DNA of 59,826 nt from Verrucomicrobiota bacterium. GTDB lineage: Bacteria > Verrucomicrobiota > Verrucomicrobiia > Opitutales > Opitutaceae. Position numbers and translations under genes: made by a program. The DNA lies in NCBI GenBank assembly GCA_023433275.1, contig JAEZDN010000132.1:1-59826 (forward strand). The letters run 5' to 3'. Below are positions 36,401 through 43,742 of the stretch, piece by piece (position 1 is the first letter of the stretch; each line of letters opens with the position of its first letter). The notes beneath the pieces are model-generated. The model saw only the letters and a program-made list of their open reading frames with translations. It did not search any database and had not been told where the DNA came from.

Positions 36401-36624
36401 ACGCATCCGCTCCCTCCGAAGACACCTGCGCAATTTGCGGCAAGGACACCTCGGGGGGACGCGGCTTCATGACCCTCCACGTCGCGGGTCAGCCTGTCGT
36501 GCTCTGCTGCCCGCAGTGCAAAAAAGTCTATGAGGAGAACCCGGACAAGGTCCTCCGTCGGTTGAAGACCGGCGAGGCTATTCGCGAGATTGAGCGCGGG
36601 CTGGGCCTGCGTCCTCCGGAATAG
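36397..36624 (+). CDS. Small cytosolic YHS/TRASH-like metal-binding protein
   Basis: A 75-residue protein with no signal peptide. It has CAICGKDTSGGRG, then VVLCCPQCKKVYEENPDKVL: two Cys pairs in a TRASH-like zinc-ribbon layout. Its ATG overlaps the stop of the RND pump gene, so it is translated with the pump. It may carry or sense metal near the pump on the cytosolic side; this is inference. The remaining 25 residues (GEAIREIERGLGLRPPE) look helical. Confidence 0.75.
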   Translation: MNASAPSEDTCAICGKDTSGGRGFMTLHVAGQPVVLCCPQCKKVYEENPDKVLRRLKTGEAIREIERGLGLRPPE

Positions 36625-36771
36625 CACGGAGCAAGGCACGGACTCTCGGGGTCTGTCCAAGTTGAGGGTGCAACACCCCATAGCCATCCTTCAGGCTGGC
36701 ATCTATAGTCGCCTATCAGGCCCTGGCAACCCGCCAAGCCTCAGTCAAATCCGCCAGACCATCCACCCGCC

Positions 36772-37158
36772 ATGAAGTCCATTACCCTCCGTCTTTTGCT
36801 CGCGACCGCCACCTTCGGCGTGCTCGCCTCTCTCGCCAGCGCCGATCTCGGTCCGCAAAAATTCCAAACACTTCGTAGCTCCGAGCAATTCAGGCAGCTC
36901 AAACCCGGCGACAAGATCGCCTATGTTTGCAACCAGTGTAAGACTGTCTCGGAGAAGACCGTCGAATCGTCCGCGCAGGCCATGGAACACTGCAAGGAAG
37001 GCGCCACCCTTACTTGCCCCTCCTGCCAGGCGAAAGTGAAGATTTCCTACAAGGCGAAGCAGGGTCGCAACGACGCCGTCAAGGTGGCCGAGGTCGTCTA
37101 CACCAATGACAAAGGCGAAGAGTGCCTGTTCATGGCTAAGGTTGCGGATCCCAAATAA
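36772..37158 (+). CDS. Small secreted Cys protein (family B, copy 1)
   Basis: A 128-residue exported protein with signal peptide (LLLATATFGVLASLASA). The mature part has YVCNQCKTVSEKTVESSAQAMEHCKEGATLTCPSCQAKVKISYK: two CxxC pairs plus a central C, as in a zinc-ribbon-like fold, followed by a short C-terminal strand region with one Cys. A paralog is at 42369-42743 with the same cysteine layout. I do not recognise a named family. It lies 147 bases after the pump operon, with space for its own promoter, and 69 bases before the CorE-like sigma gene. Metal binding in the periplasm is the likely role. Confidence 0.8.
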   Translation: MKSITLRLLLATATFGVLASLASADLGPQKFQTLRSSEQFRQLKPGDKIAYVCNQCKTVSEKTVESSAQAMEHCKEGATLTCPSCQAKVKISYKAKQGRNDAVKVAEVVYTNDKGEECLFMAKVADPK

Positions 37159-37227
37159 CCCATCGTCTCTCCCTTTGGGCCTCATAAGTGGAGGTGACAA
37201 TATCGCCAGCTTGAGTATTCCTCCGGC

Positions 37228-37800
37228 ATGGCCCGCCGCCCTGACCAGCTTGCCATCGCGCTCAACGTCCACCGGAACGCCTTCAAGGCGTTCCTCACGG
37301 CGCGCGTCGGCAGCGAGGCCGAGGCGGAGGACCTCCTGCAGAACGGCTTGCTCAAAGCGCTCCAGCGGGCGGACGAACTGCAGGACGACGCCAAGCTCAC
37401 CGCTTGGTTCTACCAGCTGTTGCGCAACGCCGTCGTGGACCACTACCGCGCCCGCGGCTCGGTTCGCCGCCGCCACGACGCGCTCGGCGAGATGATCGCC
37501 TCCCTTGGCGAGGACATCGCCGCCGCACCGAAAGGCTGGGAACCTCAACTTTGCGGCTGCCTCGGCGGCGTGGTGGACACTCTCAAGCCCCAGCACGCCG
37601 AACTCCTCCGTCGCGTGGACCTGAACGGCGAATCCGTGCAGGCCGCGGCCAAGGCGCTGAAAATGACCGCCAACAACGCCAGTGTAACCCTCCACCGCGC
37701 TCGCAAGGACCTGCGCGCGCGGCTCGAGACCTTCTGCGGCGATTGCTCCGACGGTGCTTGCCTAGACTGCGACTGTGCCGAGCGCAATGAGTCCGCGTGA
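37228..37800 (+). CDS. CorE-like (Cys-tailed) ECF sigma factor
   Basis: A 190-residue ECF sigma factor with its own metal sensor. Region 2 is residues about 10-80 (FLTARVGSEAEAEDLLQNGLLKALQRADELQDDAKLTAWFYQLLRNAVVDHYR) and region 4 about 115-165. The linker has a C-x-C (C109 and C111 in LCGCLGG) and the C-terminus a Cys-rich tail, CGDCSDGACLDCDC (C170, C173, C178, C181, C183). This pairing of linker CxC and Cys tail is the hallmark of the CorE/ECF44 group of Myxococcus xanthus, where copper or cadmium binding to these cysteines switches the sigma on without an anti-sigma factor. No anti-sigma gene is adjacent, which fits. Target promoters unknown; the following metal genes are candidates. Confidence 0.88.
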   Translation: MARRPDQLAIALNVHRNAFKAFLTARVGSEAEAEDLLQNGLLKALQRADELQDDAKLTAWFYQLLRNAVVDHYRARGSVRRRHDALGEMIASLGEDIAAAPKGWEPQLCGCLGGVVDTLKPQHAELLRRVDLNGESVQAAAKALKMTANNASVTLHRARKDLRARLETFCGDCSDGACLDCDCAERNESA

Positions 37801-37900
37801 GGTCAGACCTTCGGGACATTAGGACCACGCAACGGCAAAGCTCTGCGCGCTCCCGAAGCAGCCGTTAGAAACAGCGCTCCGGGAGGATGGCAGCCCGTTG

Positions 37901-38506
37901 TCAGCGCATGCGACCGCCGCGATCTCCTCCACCTCCGTGGGGCTTATCGCTCGGATCGTTGATGCCATACCACAGCATTAGCCATAGGCGAAGCTGGACA
38001 ATCTCATTGCCCTGCGCAGCCAACATTTTGGAGCACATATCCAACATTTCCGGATGATAGGCCTGGTTGAGGCAGTCGACGGCCATCCGAGCAGCCATCG
38101 AATGGTGCTCAATCATCATGCTCATGTATTCCTTCTCGAACTCCTCCCCGGTAAGCCCTGATAGGTGTTCCACCTGCCGTTGCGCCTTCCGGGTGAGCGT
38201 TGGCTCTTCATTGATTCCATACCAGTCGCGGAGCCAGCTCTGCATCGTCGCGATCTCTTGGGACTGGGCCGCTATGATCATGTCGCACATCTCCTTCAAC
38301 TCGGCATGGACCGTCCGGCCCTCGCATAGCTCCGACATCTTGATCGCGCCGAAATGGTGGTCGATCATCGTCTGAAGGAAATTGATCTCGAAGCGCTGCT
38401 GGTCCCGCTCGGGCGCCGGCTCGCTGGCTTGAGCGACAGAAAGCGGCCCGAGCAGGGCTGCGCAGAGAGTAGTCGCGTAAAGACTGGATAACAGGGTTGT
38501 TTTCAT
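37901..38506 (-). CDS. DUF305 copper-associated secreted protein
   Basis: A 201-residue exported protein with signal peptide (LYATTLCAALLGPLSVAQA). Two DUF305 repeats are visible, each with the M-I-x-H-H motif: MIDHHFGAIKMSELC and MIEHHSMAARMAVDCL, plus WLRDWYGIN and WLMLWYGIN. DUF305 proteins are ferritin-like four-helix proteins often found with copper resistance genes. ATG 38506 opens directly on the signal peptide. It follows the copper-storage-like gene by 48 bases on the same strand, so the two are probably cotranscribed. Confidence 0.88.
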   Translation of the reverse strand: MKTTLLSSLYATTLCAALLGPLSVAQASEPAPERDQQRFEINFLQTMIDHHFGAIKMSELCEGRTVHAELKEMCDMIIAAQSQEIATMQSWLRDWYGINEEPTLTRKAQRQVEHLSGLTGEEFEKEYMSMMIEHHSMAARMAVDCLNQAYHPEMLDMCSKMLAAQGNEIVQLRLWLMLWYGINDPSDKPHGGGGDRGGRMR

Positions 38507-38554
38507 GGGTATGTTTCGTGGGATTGTTCGCACTAGGGTCCGGCGTGTTACCGT

Positions 38555-38905
38555 TCAGGGTTTTGCGCCGGTGGCTGTTCCCACCATGTGCCGGCAGGCT
38601 TCGGCGCATGCCTGGCATGCCTCCGCGCATTCCTGGCAATGATCCATCCGGTGCTTTCCACATTCTTCCCCACAGGCGACACAGATTTCCGCGCACAGCT
38701 GGCAGACCTGCTCGGCAAACTCAGATCCGCGGGCCATCTCGCGCGCCGCAAACGAACACATGTCCGCACAGGACCGGTCCAGTTCGATGCACCGCGTCAT
38801 CATCGCGACCTCCTTTTCGTTCAGACAGGCGGTGGCACAATGTTCACAGGCCTCCATGCACCGGTGGCAGGCCTCTATGCAGTCTTTGTATTTTTCGTGT
38901 GACAT
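38555..38905 (-). CDS. Four-helix bundle copper-storage-like protein (DUF326/Csp)
   Basis: A 116-residue cytosolic protein with 19 cysteines arranged in repeating C-x2-3-C helices (KDCIEACHRCMEACEHC, QVCQLCAEICVACGEEC, DHCQECAEACQACAEAC). This is the pattern of Csp-type proteins, which hold many Cu(I) ions inside a four-helix bundle. There is no signal peptide, so it resembles the cytosolic Csp3 type. The ATG at 38905 has an AAGGAG ribosome-binding site upstream. It is divergent from the CPx-ATPase unit. Confidence 0.9.
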   Translation of the reverse strand: MSHEKYKDCIEACHRCMEACEHCATACLNEKEVAMMTRCIELDRSCADMCSFAAREMARGSEFAEQVCQLCAEICVACGEECGKHRMDHCQECAEACQACAEACRHMVGTATGAKP

Positions 38906-39266
38906 AGCTATTTTCTCCTTTTTTGGTGCGGCCAAAGCCGCGGTTGCTTCGGACCGCCTCCGACGGGAGGCGTTGTAAGGGGGCCGGGCGAGCGGGCCGA
39001 GATTCCGCCTATCAAAAGAATCCAAAGCGCCTGATGTAGGCGCAGGGAACTGCGATGCGATAGTGAGAAGGAGCCAGACGCCATGCGGAGACTATGTCCG
39101 GCCCGGGCCTTGAAATATATCAGGCAGCGACAGGAGGCACCCATCGGAAGGTTACCGGTCTAATGCTTGGGATCGTTCAGTTGAAACCGAAAATGAAGCC
39201 GCGACTGATTCAGCATGTAAGATCCGCTAACCTGCTCCGTCTCCGGGATGGAACCCAATTCATCCC
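38906..39266. other. Divergent control region between copper-storage and CPx-ATPase units
   Basis: The 361 bases hold no convincing gene. A hairpin with GCCTCC/GGGAGGC arms lies at about 38950-38972. Promoters for both directions must be here, but I cannot point to reliable -35/-10 boxes, and the ECF blocks of 28678-28759 are absent. Confidence 0.45.
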
Positions 39267-39434
39267 ATGCCCAAAGCATCCGCCAAAAACGCCATTCCTC
39301 CCTGCGGCTGTAACCGCTCTTGCCGCTGCCAACGCAGGAATCGCTGCCCCAGCCTCGACACCAACGCCCTGCTGGCCCTTGCCCTCTGGGACTACAAACG
39401 CGCTCTTCGGGGCCGTCGCCCAACCTCAAACTGA
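39267..39434 (+). CDS. Small Cys-rich protein upstream of the CPx-ATPase
   Basis: An ATG frame of 55 codons that short-ORF filters would miss. It opens with MPKASAKNAIPPCGCNRSC, continues RCQRRNRC and then an ordinary helical-looking part (LDTNALLALALWDYKRALRGRRPTSN). Five cysteines occur within 15 residues as C-x-C, C-x-C and a single C, flanked by arginines: a metallothionein- or metal-chaperone-like cluster. It ends 7 bases before the ATPase ATG, which suggests cotranslation. There is no signal peptide. Evidence is limited to composition and spacing; a chance ORF is possible. Confidence 0.55.
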   Translation: MPKASAKNAIPPCGCNRSCRCQRRNRCPSLDTNALLALALWDYKRALRGRRPTSN

Positions 39435-39441
39435 CCCTCCT

Positions 39442-41742
39442 ATGAAAACCCCCCACTCCCATCAGCACGGCGACCATCATCATCACGACGCGAGCGTCCA
39501 AGCCCCGAAGGATGCGAAATACTACTGCCCGATGTGCGAGGGCGTGGTGAGCGACAAGCCGGGTGACTGCCCGAAGTGCGGCATGGCCCTTGAACGCAAT
39601 CCTGCCTGGGTGGCTCCCGCCGCCGGCAAGGCAATCTATACTTGCCCAATGCACCCGCAGATCGAGCAGGACCACCCCGGCGACTGCCCGATCTGCGGCA
39701 TGGCGCTTGAGCCGAAGACCCTCCAGGCCGACGATGCCGGCGAGGAGAATGCCGAACTCCAGGACATGACGCGCCGGCTGTGGGTCGGCGCCGCTCTGAC
39801 CCTGCCGGTATTCGTGATCGCCATGGCCCACTTGATCCCGGCCTACAGTCATTTGGCCAACGGAAGCCTCAGCCGCTGGATGCAGCTACTGCTATCCACC
39901 CCGGTCGTTCTCTGGGCGGGTTGGCCGTTCTTCGTGCGCGGGGCAAAATCCCTGCGCTCCGGCCACTGGAACATGTTCACCTTAATCGCGCTCGGCGTCG
40001 GCTCCGCGTGGCTCTACAGCCTCGTCGCGTTCTTCCTGCCTGGGTGGTTCCCGGATGCCATGAAGGTCCACGGCGGAGTGGACCTCTATTTCGAGGCCGC
40101 CGCCGTCATCGTCGTGCTCGTGCTGGTCGGACAGGTGCTGGAGCTGCGCGCCCGCGCTCAGACCTCCAGCGCCATTAAAGCCCTGCTCAACCTTGCCCCG
40201 CCGACCGCCATCCGCGTCGATGGGACAGGCGAGACGGAAATCCCTCTCGCTGATGTTCACGCCGGCGACCGGATCCGGGTGCGCCCCGGCGCCAAGGTGC
40301 CGGTGGACGGCGTCATCGAGGAGGGCTCCTCCTCGGTCGATGAATCCATGATCACCGGCGAATCCCTGCCCGTCGAAAAGAAACCCGGCGACCGCGTTAC
40401 CGGCGGCACCGTCAATGCCACTGGTGGGTTCATTTTTCTGGCGGACAAGGTCGGCGCGGACTCTCTCCTTGCACGCATCGTGAAAATGGTCGCGGAGGCT
40501 CAGCGCAGCCGCGCCCCAATCCAAGGCCTGGTCGACCGGGTCTCGGCCATCTTTGTGCCGGCCGTGCTGGCCATCGCTGTCGGGACGTTTCTGATCTGGT
40601 TTTTCGCCGGCCCGGAGCCGCGGCTGGCCTATGCCATCGTCAACGCGGTTGCGGTGCTAATCATCGCCTGCCCCTGTGCCCTCGGGCTCGCCACTCCGAT
40701 GTCCATCATGGTCGGCGTCGGACGCGGGGCCCAAGTGGGCGTGCTGGTGAAGAACGCCGAATCACTCGAGCTCCTAGGCAAGGTCACGTCGCTCATCGTG
40801 GACAAGACCGGCACCCTGACAGAGGGCCGGCCGGCGCTCACCGATGTAGTTGCCGCCGGGAACGTTGACGAGGCTGGCCTTCTCACGCTGGCCGCAGCGG
40901 TCGAACGCGCCTCCGAGCACCCGCTGGCGGCCGCGGTGGTGCGCGGTGCAGAGGCTCGGAAGCTCATACTCCCGGCCACCACGGATTTTCGCTCTGTCAC
41001 AGCAGGCGGCGTTGCCGCCCGTGTGAACGGTCGGGCCGTGCTTGTGGGAAAACTCAAGTTTCTGGCCGACGAGGGCGTTACCACACCGCCCACGCTCATC
41101 GAACGCGCCACTGCTCTCCAAACGCAGGGCAAAACCGTCCTCTTTGCCGCCGTCGATGGCACTGCTGCCGGGCTGCTGGCAGTGGCCGACCCAATCAAGG
41201 ACTCTACGCCCGAGGCCATCGCCCAACTTCATGCTCTCGGCGTGAAGCTGATCATGGCGACCGGCGACAACCGGCCCACCGCCACCACCGTCGCACGCCA
41301 GCTCGGTCTCGATCAATTCGAGGCGGAGGTTGAGCCTGCCGACAAGATCCAGCTCGTCCGTAAGCTACAGGCTGATGGTTCCCGGGTGGCGATGGCTGGC
41401 GACGGAATCAACGATGCTCCCGCGCTTGCCGCCGCTGATGTTGGCATCGCCATGGGCACGGGCACTGACGTGGCGATGGAGAGCGCAGGCGTGACCTTGG
41501 TGAAGGGTGACCTCCGAGGTATTGCCAAGGCGATCCACCTTTCCCGCGCCACGATGAGCAACATCCGGCAGAACCTGTTCTTCGCCTTTATCTACAATGC
41601 CCTCGGTGTCCCAATTGCCGCAGGGGCGCTATACCCGTTCTTTGGCACCCTGCTGAACCCGATGATCGCGGGACTCGCGATGGCCTTCAGCAGCGTCTCA
41701 GTCATCGTCAATGCCCTACGTCTGCGAAACCTCAAGTTGTGA
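39442..41742 (+). CDS. Copper/silver-exporting P-type (CPx) ATPase
   Basis: A 766-residue P1B-type ATPase. ATG 39442 starts the His-rich N-terminus (HSHQHGDHHHHD); the longer upstream frame crosses the small Cys ORF and is rejected. Two heavy-metal-binding domains follow (YYCPMCEG...CPKCGMALE and YTCPMHPQ...CPICGMALE), the type seen in SilP-like pumps instead of HMA domains. The transport motif CPC is near residue 410 (IIACPCALGLATP), the phosphorylated Asp is D454 in DKTGTLTEG, the nucleotide-site HP is in SEHPLAAAVV, and the hinge is GDGINDAPALA. It exports Cu(I) or Ag(I) from the cytosol using ATP. It would pass ions to the periplasm, where the RND pump and small proteins act. Confidence 0.95.
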   Translation: MKTPHSHQHGDHHHHDASVQAPKDAKYYCPMCEGVVSDKPGDCPKCGMALERNPAWVAPAAGKAIYTCPMHPQIEQDHPGDCPICGMALEPKTLQADDAGEENAELQDMTRRLWVGAALTLPVFVIAMAHLIPAYSHLANGSLSRWMQLLLSTPVVLWAGWPFFVRGAKSLRSGHWNMFTLIALGVGSAWLYSLVAFFLPGWFPDAMKVHGGVDLYFEAAAVIVVLVLVGQVLELRARAQTSSAIKALLNLAPPTAIRVDGTGETEIPLADVHAGDRIRVRPGAKVPVDGVIEEGSSSVDESMITGESLPVEKKPGDRVTGGTVNATGGFIFLADKVGADSLLARIVKMVAEAQRSRAPIQGLVDRVSAIFVPAVLAIAVGTFLIWFFAGPEPRLAYAIVNAVAVLIIACPCALGLATPMSIMVGVGRGAQVGVLVKNAESLELLGKVTSLIVDKTGTLTEGRPALTDVVAAGNVDEAGLLTLAAAVERASEHPLAAAVVRGAEARKLILPATTDFRSVTAGGVAARVNGRAVLVGKLKFLADEGVTTPPTLIERATALQTQGKTVLFAAVDGTAAGLLAVADPIKDSTPEAIAQLHALGVKLIMATGDNRPTATTVARQLGLDQFEAEVEPADKIQLVRKLQADGSRVAMAGDGINDAPALAAADVGIAMGTGTDVAMESAGVTLVKGDLRGIAKAIHLSRATMSNIRQNLFFAFIYNALGVPIAAGALYPFFGTLLNPMIAGLAMAFSSVSVIVNALRLRNLKL

Positions 41743-41747
41743 GGCTC

Positions 41748-41786
41748 CTGCAGGGTTTCAGAGGGGTTATCACGGAAAGTATTCAT
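41748..41786 (-). pseudogene. Remnant of the anti-sigma-like gene (first 13 codons)
   Basis: On the minus strand MNTFRDNPSETLQ matches the N-terminus MNTSRDKLSETLQ of the anti-sigma-like protein at 28663. Homology stops at once; the frame then runs antisense into the 3' end of the CPx-ATPase gene. It is the edge of a duplicated segment, not a working gene. Confidence 0.75.
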
Positions 41787-41800
41787 CGAGAGTGCTACGG

Positions 41801-41879
41801 GTAATACATCCTACCGACCTAATCCCTCACGCCAATTTGCCAGATAACCTGAGTGTTTCCCGGTCCCCGGGTGTATGAC
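41801..41879. promoter_or_regulatory. Duplicated divergent ECF-type promoter pair, one arm decayed
   Basis: Plus strand: TGAGTGTTTC (41850-41859), 12-base spacer, TGTATGAC (41872-41879), 55 bases before the second family-A gene. Minus strand: TGAGGGATTA (41820-41829), but an 11-base spacer before TGTATTAC (41801-41808), in front of the dead anti-sigma remnant. The plus unit keeps the 12-base spacing of copy 1; the minus unit has lost a base. Confidence 0.6.
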
Positions 41880-41934
41880 TGGTAGACAACCGAGCAACCC
41901 GCACGGTTCAAAGAAACCCAAACTCACTCACTCC

Positions 41935-42174
41935 ATGAAAGCTACCAAACTTCTCTTCGCCGCCGCTGCCTTCGCCAGCCTCGCCTCGCTCAGCTTCGCC
42001 GGTCCTGGTCCTGAATACTGGGCGCGTATGAACAAGAATCAGAAGCCGGCCTCGTATCCGTCCATCTGGCAGACCAAAGCCTCGGCTGAGACCAAAGCCC
42101 AAGTCGCCGCCAAACCCGCAGGCGAGAAGGGCATGGCCTGCGCCGATTGCCAGGGCTGCGCCAAGAAGTCCTGA
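41935..42174 (+). CDS. Small secreted Cys-tailed protein (family A, copy 2)
   Basis: A 79-residue paralog of the protein at 28815. Signal peptide MKATKLLFAAAAFASLASLSFAG, the same mature start GPGPEYWARMN, the same SYPSIW, then an Ala/Lys-rich linker and a C-terminal CADCQGCAKKS. The cysteine tail differs in spacing (CxxCxxC against CxxCxC in copy 1). It lies 192 bases after the CPx-ATPase stop with its own duplicated promoter. A strong terminator hairpin follows at 42199-42230. Function unknown; periplasmic Cu/Ag binding is inferred. Confidence 0.75.
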   Translation: MKATKLLFAAAAFASLASLSFAGPGPEYWARMNKNQKPASYPSIWQTKASAETKAQVAAKPAGEKGMACADCQGCAKKS

Positions 42175-42198
42175 CCGCCACGCCACCGGTCATCGTCG

Positions 42199-42233
42199 AT
42201 CCAGCCGCCGCCACAGCCGTGCGGCTGGATTTT
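42199..42233 (+). terminator. Rho-independent terminator after family-A copy 2
   Basis: A perfect 10-bp stem (42199-42208 with 42221-42230) followed by TTTA, 24 bases after the stop codon. Copy 1 has a related but weaker hairpin at 29083-29117, so the terminator is part of the duplicated module. Confidence 0.75.
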
Positions 42234-42368
42234 AGCCAAGCCGTCGGCGCAACAGTTGCCACGCCCCCTGTTATCTCTTTCCGCCGCCATCGCCTGACAA
42301 CCGTCGAGCCCGCCGCACTTTTCCCGCAACCACGAGCGGACAACCCAAACCCCAAAACCGGATAAAAC

Positions 42369-42743
42369 ATGAAAACCAAACTGACAGTGCTACTCCTGGC
42401 CGGCCTCCTAGCGGGCGCGTCCACGGTCCTCGCGGGTCCCCCCTCGGGAACCTGGCAAACCCTAAACAAGGCGGCCCAGTTCGAGAAGCTCAAGGCGGGC
42501 GACAAGGTGCTCTACGTGTGCAACACGTGCCAGACCGTGACCGAAGTGACCATCAAGAGCCCCGACGAGGCCATGGAGCACTGCAAGGAAGGCGCCACCG
42601 TGACGTGCCCGTCCTGCAAGGTGAAGATCAAGGTCGTCAACAAGGGCACGCCGAAGAATCCGTCGCTCGCCCGGGAGGTGACCTACGTCAACGAGAAGGG
42701 CGAACCCTGCTTCTTCATCGCGAAGCCCGCCGAGAAGTCCTGA
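42369..42743 (+). CDS. Small secreted Cys protein (family B, copy 2)
   Basis: A 124-residue exported paralog of the protein at 36772. Signal peptide LLLAGLLAGASTVLAG, then YVCNTCQTVTEVTIKSPDEAMEHCKEGATVTCPSCKVKIKVVNK with the same two CxxC pairs and central AMEHCKEGAT segment, and a C-terminal EVTYVNEKGEPCFFIAKP that matches copy 1 (EVVYTNDKGEECLFMAKV). The mature start AGPPSGTWQTLN loosely resembles the AGPGPEYWARMN of family A. It lies 194 bases after family-A copy 2, so in the island the two families occur near each other twice. No known family name. Confidence 0.8.
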   Translation: MKTKLTVLLLAGLLAGASTVLAGPPSGTWQTLNKAAQFEKLKAGDKVLYVCNTCQTVTEVTIKSPDEAMEHCKEGATVTCPSCKVKIKVVNKGTPKNPSLAREVTYVNEKGEPCFFIAKPAEKS

Positions 42744-43244
42744 CCGCTCGGCTGCAAATATACCCTCGCTGCCCGCTCTGACATGCGGGCGGCGAGCTCT
42801 TTCCCCGGTGGCTTGCAAAGGACCTTGCGCTCCGCTTCGCGGCGCCTGCTTCGTGCCCATCCACCCCCAGTGACCGGAGTGGGAGCTTGGTCGCTTCGGG
42901 ACTACGGAGGGCAGGTGGCCGCGCGGGACGTTTTGCGCGACGCCGCCCCGAACCGCGCGCGGAAGATTCGCGCTGAATTCGCTCTACCATTTTCAGGCTC
43001 GGCTGACTGTTCGGATAACGAATCACCGGCCATGGCTGAATCCTGCTTAATGTTGTGCGCATGGTCCTCGCATTTGGAGCGTGGCCGCCGGGGATTGCGC
43101 GAATTTAGTTGGTTCTCTCGGTCGCGCCAAGTTACACAGCGACAATCAGAAGGCACGCCATGTCGGTCGAAGGGAAGATCGCGACGAGTCAGCGTGGCCA
43201 AGCTGCGATTGACAAAAAATGCGCAATGCCGATCACTAGAAACA
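42744..43244. other. Gene-free gap before the Czc-like operon
   Basis: An open frame runs through here into the next gene, but its first 150 residues are arginine/serine-rich and lack any domain, so I treat it as non-coding. A TTGACA box lies at about 43210, 35 bases before the GTG at 43245, and could be a -35 element; no good -10 follows. Confidence 0.4.
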
Positions 43245-43640
43245 GTGTCCACGCTCCGCCGCATCATTGCAGTTGTCCTCCTGGCCCTTTGGTTGCCGGC
43301 GACGCAGTATTGCACTCTGGTGGCGGCGGGGGTTTTTGCCGACGAGACTCAGGCCTCCGCGGCTGATGATTGCTGCAACACGAACGACCGCTGCTCCCGC
43401 GACGCCTGTAACCTTTTGGAAAACGGTGTAATCAAACCGGCAAACGAAATGGCCAAGGTGCTCGCGCCTGACCTTTCTGCCTGTCTCTGTTTCATCTGTT
43501 TGAGGTTTGTGCAGCCGGGTGTGGCGGATGAGTCCGCCTTGATGGTCTCGGCTCCCGAGCATCCACTCGATTGGGAGTCCACTTGGCATTTCGTGCGCCG
43601 CGCCGCGCCGCTGGCGCGTGCTCCCTCGCTGGTTGGTTGA
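43245..43640 (+). CDS. Small exported Cys-rich protein preceding the Czc-like pump, unknown
   Basis: A 131-residue frame that starts with GTG at 43245: STLRRIIAVVLLALWLPATQYCTLVAAG, a signal peptide or anchor, then DDCCNTNDRCSRDACNLLENG and a Cys-rich LSACLCFICLRF stretch. I do not know a named family. It is 102 bases before the outer-membrane factor gene and probably belongs to the same transcript. A longer frame upstream exists but is not credible. It may be a metal-binding or regulatory peptide; the start is the least certain point. Confidence 0.6.
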   Translation: MSTLRRIIAVVLLALWLPATQYCTLVAAGVFADETQASAADDCCNTNDRCSRDACNLLENGVIKPANEMAKVLAPDLSACLCFICLRFVQPGVADESALMVSAPEHPLDWESTWHFVRRAAPLARAPSLVG

Positions 43641-43742
43641 TCGGTCCCTGCGCGGACTGATCGACCGTTTCTAATTCGTTCCCATCGCGGGATGCTTTTG
43701 TGCGTCCGCCGATCGGGGAGTTTTCCCGTCCATTCACCTTTC

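Noticed and set aside
36625..36771. Third copy of the ECF-type promoter before the gene at 36772
   Set aside because: A GGCAACCCGC match exists, but neither the TGAG-GATTC block nor the TGTAT block is at the right spacing.
39094..39441. Long N-terminal extension of the copper ATPase
   Set aside because: It has no domain, and a more gene-like Cys-rich frame lies in the same stretch in another phase.
42783..43244. Extended coding frame before the small exported protein
   Set aside because: Arg/Ser-rich composition without domain; the signal peptide begins at 43245.
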